Of a stretch of DNA of 10,185 nucleotides, positions 6,724-10,185 are shown piece by piece. The notes below the pieces were generated by a model that had not been told where the DNA came from, did no database searches, and saw only the letters and a list, made by a program, of their open reading frames with translations. Numbering within the stretch: the first letter of the stretch is position 1; each line of letters starts with the position of its first letter. Position numbers and translations under genes: made by a program. The stretch comes from Deltaproteobacteria bacterium (GTDB lineage: Bacteria; Desulfobacterota; Binatia; UBA9968): contig VBKX01000191.1 in assembly GCA_005879435.1 (NCBI GenBank), positions 1 through 10,185 of the forward strand, read 5' to 3'.

Positions 6724-7659
6724 CTAATCCATCTTGTAACCCAACTCCTTCGCCACTTCTCGCGCTATACGCGTATCGGTGATTTCCTCAAAGGCGATCT
6801 TCTTGCCGGCGAACTGGCCGAGCATCTGTAACGACTTGACGATCTGTTCCATTCCCTCGCGGCTCGGCACGCCGTTACCCGAGGCGCTGCGGCGGTTATC
6901 GGCGAACATTTCGTCCGCCACTTCGCGGTCGACTTTAATGGTTCGCATGATCAAATCGACGCCTTTCTCTTTTGACTGGAGCAGCATGCGCTTGGCCAGT
7001 TGCAGCGAGCGAATCACGCGCTTCAGCTCGCCATAGCGGCTTTGTATCGAGGTCGCCGAAGCAGTCAATCCGCCCAGCGGCATCTGCACGTAATCGCCGA
7101 TTTCTAATAGCGGGCGAAACCCTTTTTTCTTGGCGTGATAATTCAACGGCGAATTGAGCTGTGCTGCTTCGATGGTACCGTTCTCCAACCCGCTCATGAG
7201 CTGCGGCGCGCCCAGAGCGACAATGATGAAGTCTTTGGGATTTTCCCCGACCGCTTCCAGGGCAATGCGCAGCGCCACGTCCGACGTGCCACCAAGCCCG
7301 GTAAGGCCGAGCCGCTTGCCGCGCAATTCTTTCAGCGACTTGAACTCGGGCCGAGCGAGAACCGTGTAGATCAGTGACTCAGAGGCAAACCAGACGGCTT
7401 TGGAAGGCAATCCCCGCAGCGTTGCCGCAACTGAGTTGGGACCGACGCCCGCGACATAGTGAATGTCGCCGCTGGCCAGCGCTGAATTGGCGGCTTGGGA
7501 GCGCATTTGGATGCTTTCGACGTCGAGGCCATTTTGCTCGAAGATCTTCCACTGCTGCGCGGCGAACTCTTGGGTGAATCCGGGCGATGCAAAAACGAAC
7601 ATAAGAAACGCGGCCGCTAAAATTGCAGTCGACGTCCGCACTTCATTATTCGTCACCAT
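6724..7659 (-). CDS. ABC-type substrate-binding protein, NMT1/THI5-like, lacking first mature strand (SBP4)
   Basis: The start is the ATG at 7659, fixed by GGAGG seven bases upstream, giving 311 residues. The frame stays open to 7839 through a palindromic repeat, which is not likely to be coding. The signal peptide MVTNNEVRTSTAILAAAFLMFVFA ends near FTQ (28-30; first residues quoted only in part of the export signal). Directly after Q30-E31 comes FAAQQWKIFEQNGLDVESI (32-50). In SBP2 the same E and F are separated by 19 residues (28-46) that form the first beta strand and first ligand-contact loop. From F32 to the end the protein aligns with SBP2 without gaps, including GVGPNSVAATLRG (71-83), VWFAS (89-93), LGGTSDVAL (122-130), MPLGGL (193-198) and GNGVPSREG (261-269). 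The gene is intact but the product may not bind ligand in the usual way; it could be a decaying or repurposed copy. It is followed 55 bases later by SBP3. Confidence 0.88.
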   Translation of the reverse strand: MVTNNEVRTSTAILAAAFLMFVFASPGFTQEFAAQQWKIFEQNGLDVESIQMRSQAANSALASGDIHYVAGVGPNSVAATLRGLPSKAVWFASESLIYTVLARPEFKSLKELRGKRLGLTGLGGTSDVALRIALEAVGENPKDFIIVALGAPQLMSGLENGTIEAAQLNSPLNYHAKKKGFRPLLEIGDYVQMPLGGLTASATSIQSRYGELKRVIRSLQLAKRMLLQSKEKGVDLIMRTIKVDREVADEMFADNRRSASGNGVPSREGMEQIVKSLQMLGQFAGKKIAFEEITDTRIAREVAKELGYKMD

Positions 7660-7666
7660 CGGTCCG

Positions 7667-7671
7667 CCTCC
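7667..7671 (-). promoter_or_regulatory. Ribosome binding site deciding the SBP4 start
   Basis: GGAGG on the minus strand, seven bases before the ATG at 7659. It is the best such site in the cluster and argues against the upstream ATG at 7839, whose frame would run through a repeat. Confidence 0.7.
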
Positions 7672-7678
7672 GATTAAA

Positions 7679-7707
7679 AAATTAGACCCCGTTGCTGAGC
7701 GTGGCAA
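7679..7707 (-). promoter_or_regulatory. Weak candidate promoter in front of SBP4
   Basis: TTGCCA (7702-7707, 5 of 6 to the -35 consensus), 17 bases, then TAATTT (7679-7684, 3 of 6 to the -10). The implied leader would be only about a dozen bases, just enough to hold the GGAGG site. Found by eye; a chance match is quite possible. Confidence 0.22.
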
Positions 7708-7761
7708 ACTGCCGAAGCTGATCAAAAGATTTCCTCGCCCGGAAAGCGATTGCATCCTGAT

Positions 7762-7842
7762 GTCATCCTGAGCCGATAGGGGAAGGATCTCGTCTTCGTC
7801 CTCGACTAAAACGCGAGATGCTTCGCTCATGCTCAGCATGAC
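7762..7842. repeat. REP-like imperfect palindrome, family A copy 2
   Basis: The left arm at 7762-7792 differs from the copy at 2410-2440 in three positions, all around the central GATA. The right arm at 7814-7842 is an imperfect inverted copy (its reverse complement begins GTCATGCTGAGCATGAG and ends GCATCTCG). It sits in the 216-base gap between HyuB and SBP4. The arms match better between copies than the loops do, as expected for a dispersed palindrome. Confidence 0.8.
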
Positions 7843-7875
7843 ATCTAGAGGAATTTTCTCACCGCGCCACAGCCT

Positions 7876-9669
7876 TCAGGCGGAATGAGGCGCTGCCTGG
7901 TTACACGCTCGCCTCAACTCCCGAGTTGCTTCAACGTCGAGTTCGAACTTGCGTCCGCTTGGCCGGATCGCCACGCCATAATCGCGCCGCGCCGCTTCGA
8001 GCGAAACATAGCCGGAACGGACGTCGGCGAGCACTTGTTGCGGATCGCGCTCCAAGGGATTCCAAAATCCGCCGCCGCCACCGACTTCCACCAGGAATCC
8101 ATCACCAGCTTCAAGCGTAACGTGACCCACGGTTTTGCCCGTCGGTAGTCTTTGAATCGAACCGTCCTTGCGCACGATGCTGAAGCGGTTGGCCAGCGCG
8201 TCTTTACCACCGTGCAGTCCCCACGGCGGGCAAAGCGTTCGCTCCATCGCCGACAAAACGCTGCCCGGCGAAAGCATCCGCACCTCCTGCGCCACGCCGA
8301 GCCCGCCGCGGAACTTGCCCGGGCCGCCGGAGTCTTGGCGCAGTTTTCGGTAGGAGATGAATATCGGCCCTTTTCCTTCGCCTGCTTCCACCGGTGTGTT
8401 ATGCGTGTCGCCGTCGTTGATGCAAAACGTCGCGTTTTGCCCGTCGCGATCGGAGAGCGCGCCCCAACCGCCGCCCGAAAGCGTCTGCGGAAAGTGAAAC
8501 GCGCGACCTGTTTTAGGATCGAGACCGAAAGTGCGCGGAATGGCGAGATCCGCGTGCTGCCCGGCCATGACATTGTCGGGACAAGCCGGCGCCAGCGCCT
8601 TGAAGATCGTATCCGCAACCGTCATCGGCACGGTCATCCAGGTGCGCACCGGCGCCGGCTTGGTGGCGCTCACGATGCGTCCCGGCGGCAAGATGACCTT
8701 GAGCGGCCGGAAAGAGCCGTGGTTGATCGGTAAAAGCAGCGGCGTTGTCAGAAATTTAAATGCGACTTCCGACGCCGAGCGGCCCGCCGTCGAGCCCGAA
8801 TTGTACGGCCCCGCTACCTGCGGGCTCACGCCGCTCAGATCGACGGTCATCTCGTCGCTCCGCACTTCCACGCGGACTTTGATCGGCACATGCTTGCCCA
8901 GGTTGACGCCGTCGTCGTCCATGAACGATTCGGCTTCGTAAACGCCGTCAGGAATTTTTTCCACCGCGGCGCGTGCCAACTTCTCGCTCTGATCGAAAAT
9001 CAGCCGCACGGATTCTTTGAACGTCTCGGCGCCGTAGCGCTGGAGCAATCGCGTTAAGCGGCGCTCGCCGGTGCGGATCGCGGCGATCTGCGCGCGAAAG
9101 TCACCCATGGCGAATTCCGGCAAGCGGCAGTTGCTGCGAATGATCGCCGTCAGCTCCGTGTCCTGCTTGCCGTTCTTGAAAATTTTCACAAACGGCATCT
9201 GCAGCCCTTCGGAAAAAATATCCCGCGTTACCGCGCCGAGTACGCCGCCCACGTCTTGCCAATGACCCATCGACGAGGAAAACGCCACCAACTCGCCGTC
9301 GTGAAAAACCGGCAAAGTAAAAATCATGTGATTTAGATGGCTGCCCATCACCTGAGGATCGTTGGTGAGAAGTATGTCGCCGGGAAAAATGTTTTCCTTG
9401 CCCCAATGCGCGAGCTTGGCTTTGATCGCGTCCGACAGCCCACGGATAAACATCGGCAGACCGAGGCCGATGGAAATCGTGTTACCGTCGCCATCGAACA
9501 GACCGACGGTGAAATCCTCGGCTTCATAGATGATCATGTTGTAGGCGGTGCGCATGAGATTGGTCTTCATCTCATCGGTGATCGCCACCACAGTGCTGCG
9601 GATCACCTCTGCGGTGAAGGCATCGACCGGGGCCTCGCTGCGCTCGGCATCGCAAATTTCAGATTTCAT
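7876..9669 (-). CDS. Hydantoinase B/oxoprolinase family protein (HyuB-like)
   Basis: Enzymes of this family form the B subunit of ATP-dependent N-methylhydantoinases or 5-oxoprolinases, or with HyuA the acetone/acetophenone carboxylases; they act on small cyclic amides or ketones in the cytoplasm. I used the ATG at 9669 (597 residues). A TTG at 9696 gives 606, and neither has a good ribosome binding site. Motifs in order, in ATG numbering: EVIRSTVVAITDEM (21-34), TVGLFDGDGNTISIG (54-68), PGDILLTNDPQVMGSHLNHM (96-115), SSMGHWQDVGG (132-142), later DLSGVSPQ, NSGSTAGRSA, CPDNVMAGQHAD, SGGPGKFRGGLGVAQEV, and the closing GGGGFWNPLERDPQQVLADV (from 531) with YVSLEAARRDYGVAI. This is full length for the family with no damage seen. 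A second HyuB ends 184 bases upstream. No HyuA is in the window, so the partner, if any, is elsewhere. Confidence 0.93.
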   Translation of the reverse strand: MKSEICDAERSEAPVDAFTAEVIRSTVVAITDEMKTNLMRTAYNMIIYEAEDFTVGLFDGDGNTISIGLGLPMFIRGLSDAIKAKLAHWGKENIFPGDILLTNDPQVMGSHLNHMIFTLPVFHDGELVAFSSSMGHWQDVGGVLGAVTRDIFSEGLQMPFVKIFKNGKQDTELTAIIRSNCRLPEFAMGDFRAQIAAIRTGERRLTRLLQRYGAETFKESVRLIFDQSEKLARAAVEKIPDGVYEAESFMDDDGVNLGKHVPIKVRVEVRSDEMTVDLSGVSPQVAGPYNSGSTAGRSASEVAFKFLTTPLLLPINHGSFRPLKVILPPGRIVSATKPAPVRTWMTVPMTVADTIFKALAPACPDNVMAGQHADLAIPRTFGLDPKTGRAFHFPQTLSGGGWGALSDRDGQNATFCINDGDTHNTPVEAGEGKGPIFISYRKLRQDSGGPGKFRGGLGVAQEVRMLSPGSVLSAMERTLCPPWGLHGGKDALANRFSIVRKDGSIQRLPTGKTVGHVTLEAGDGFLVEVGGGGGFWNPLERDPQQVLADVRSGYVSLEAARRDYGVAIRPSGRKFELDVEATRELRRACNQAAPHSA

Positions 9670-9718
9670 ACGTAAGCGGTCGAGCGGTTGTTTCAAAACT
9701 TCTTCAAACCGGATTACC

Positions 9719-9809
9719 TCCTCTCCCTCTGGGAGAGGATTGAGGTGAGCGACCGAGGTGCCAATCCAAATACCCTCACCCTAGCCCTCTCCCACTTTGT
9801 GGGCGAGGG
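9719..9809. repeat. Palindromic repeat, family C (CTCTCCC/GGGAGAG type)
   Basis: There are two hairpins. One is a perfect 9 bp stem TCCTCTCCC/GGGAGAGGA (9719-9727 and 9731-9739) with a three-base loop. The other is CCCTCTCCCAC/GTGGGCGAGGG (9785-9795 and 9799-9809) with one mismatch. The segments GAGGATTGAGGTGAG (9735-9749) and CTCACCCTAGCCCTC (9775-9789) also pair at 11 of 15 positions. The element fills the gap between the two HyuB genes. Repeats of this CCCTCACCCTAACCCTCTCCC type are known to be dispersed in many bacterial genomes and can act as attenuators. Confidence 0.75.
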
Positions 9810-9853
9810 AATCAAGATCGCTGCCGTGGGATGAGGCGCGATCGGCCGCAACA

Positions 9854-10185
9854 CTATGTCCGTTGCTCGCTTGCCATTCGCCCTCTTAATTTCATGGTTT
9901 CCTCCCTATCGAGATCAAATCGTCGTCCGCGCTGCTGAATCACGATGCCGTAATCCCGCCACGCGGCTTCCAGCGACACGTACCCGGCGCGTACGTCGGC
10001 AAGCACGCGCTCAGCGTCGCGCTCCAGCGGATTCCAGAAACCGCCGCCGCCGGCTGTCTCGATCAAGAATGAATCACCCGCATCGATTTCTGTCGGTTTG
10101 ATTCTACCCGTGGGAAATTTTTCTACCGTGCCGTCTTTGCGCTCGATCGAAATTCGATTCGCCAGCGCGTCCTTGCCGCCGTGCA
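9854..10185 (-). CDS. Second HyuB-like protein, C-terminal part; 5' end outside window
   Basis: The minus-strand frame is open from the right edge to a TAG at 9854 (110 codons plus two bases). An internal ATG at 10066 exists, but the coding pattern continues upstream of it to the edge. The fragment starts HGGKDALANRISIERKDG and runs through FPTGR, the GGGGFWNPLERDAERVLADV block, YVSLEAAWRDYGIVI and a hydrophilic tail ending SEQRT. It matches the last part of the complete HyuB residue by residue for long stretches and shares its HGGKDALANR and LADVR-GYVSLEAA-RDYG motifs, so the two are paralogues in tandem. The nucleotide sequences differ enough that the duplication is not recent. Whether the N-terminal part is intact or fused to HyuA cannot be seen. 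Confidence 0.9.
   Translation of the reverse strand, partial: HGGKDALANRISIERKDGTVEKFPTGRIKPTEIDAGDSFLIETAGGGGFWNPLERDAERVLADVRAGYVSLEAAWRDYGIVIQQRGRRFDLDREETMKLRGRMASEQRT

Noticed and set aside
2575..7659. Calling the NMT1-like proteins thiamine-pyrimidine biosynthesis or ThiY proteins
   Set aside because: The fold family is shared, but no thiamine genes are near and the family is used for many ligands, so a gene symbol would be a guess.
7660..7839. 60-codon N-terminal extension of SBP4
   Set aside because: The frame is open but crosses the family A palindrome. The strong GGAGG site and the signal peptide both place the start at 7659.

Overview
The window reads as a stretch of a moderately GC-rich (by eye, high-50s percent) bacterial chromosome from an uncultured environmental lineage. 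Every gene I can support lies on the minus strand, so transcription runs from right to left. The mix is a run of NMT1/THI5-like solute-binding proteins, a Rieske oxygenase, HyuB-type hydrolases and several classes of REP-like palindromes in the gaps. This mix is common in large-genome soil, sediment and groundwater bacteria, for example Binatota/Desulfobacterota-like, Methylomirabilota-Rokubacteria-like or Tectomicrobia-like groups. The assignment is an inference from gene content; no marker gene settles it.

Layout in order of transcription: (i) 10185-9854, the C-terminal end of a hydantoinase B/oxoprolinase-type protein whose 5' part is outside the window; (ii) 9669-7876, a second, complete HyuB paralogue; (iii) 7659-6724 and 6668-5706, two NMT1-like periplasmic binding proteins (here called SBP4 and SBP3), of which SBP4 has lost its first mature beta strand and ligand loop; (iv) 5685-4849, a metallo-beta-lactamase-fold hydrolase with an altered metal motif; (v) 4713-3733 and 3555-2575, two more binding proteins (SBP2 and SBP1) that align without gaps over 326 residues; (vi) 2203-1055, a Rieske [2Fe-2S] non-heme iron oxygenase of the phthalate-dioxygenase type; (vii) 949-1, an unrelated family-1 (iron/polyamine-like) extracellular binding protein that runs off the left edge.

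The gaps are not empty. They hold two copies of one imperfect palindrome (2410-2491 and 7762-7842), a double-hairpin palindrome (3602-3688), a third palindrome family (9719-9809), and a degenerate TTGAAC-type array with an 8-9 bp period (973-1048) squeezed between the Rieske stop codon and the next gene's ribosome binding site.

Working model (inference): a catabolic gene cluster in which exported binding proteins capture one or several small, possibly N-heterocyclic or aromatic ligands, HyuB-type enzymes open cyclic amide or imide rings, the Rieske enzyme hydroxylates or demethylates, and the MBL protein hydrolyses an ester or lactone. No permease, ATPase, HyuA subunit, reductase or regulator lies in the window. 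The binding proteins are therefore either served by transporters encoded elsewhere or have a role other than classical uptake.
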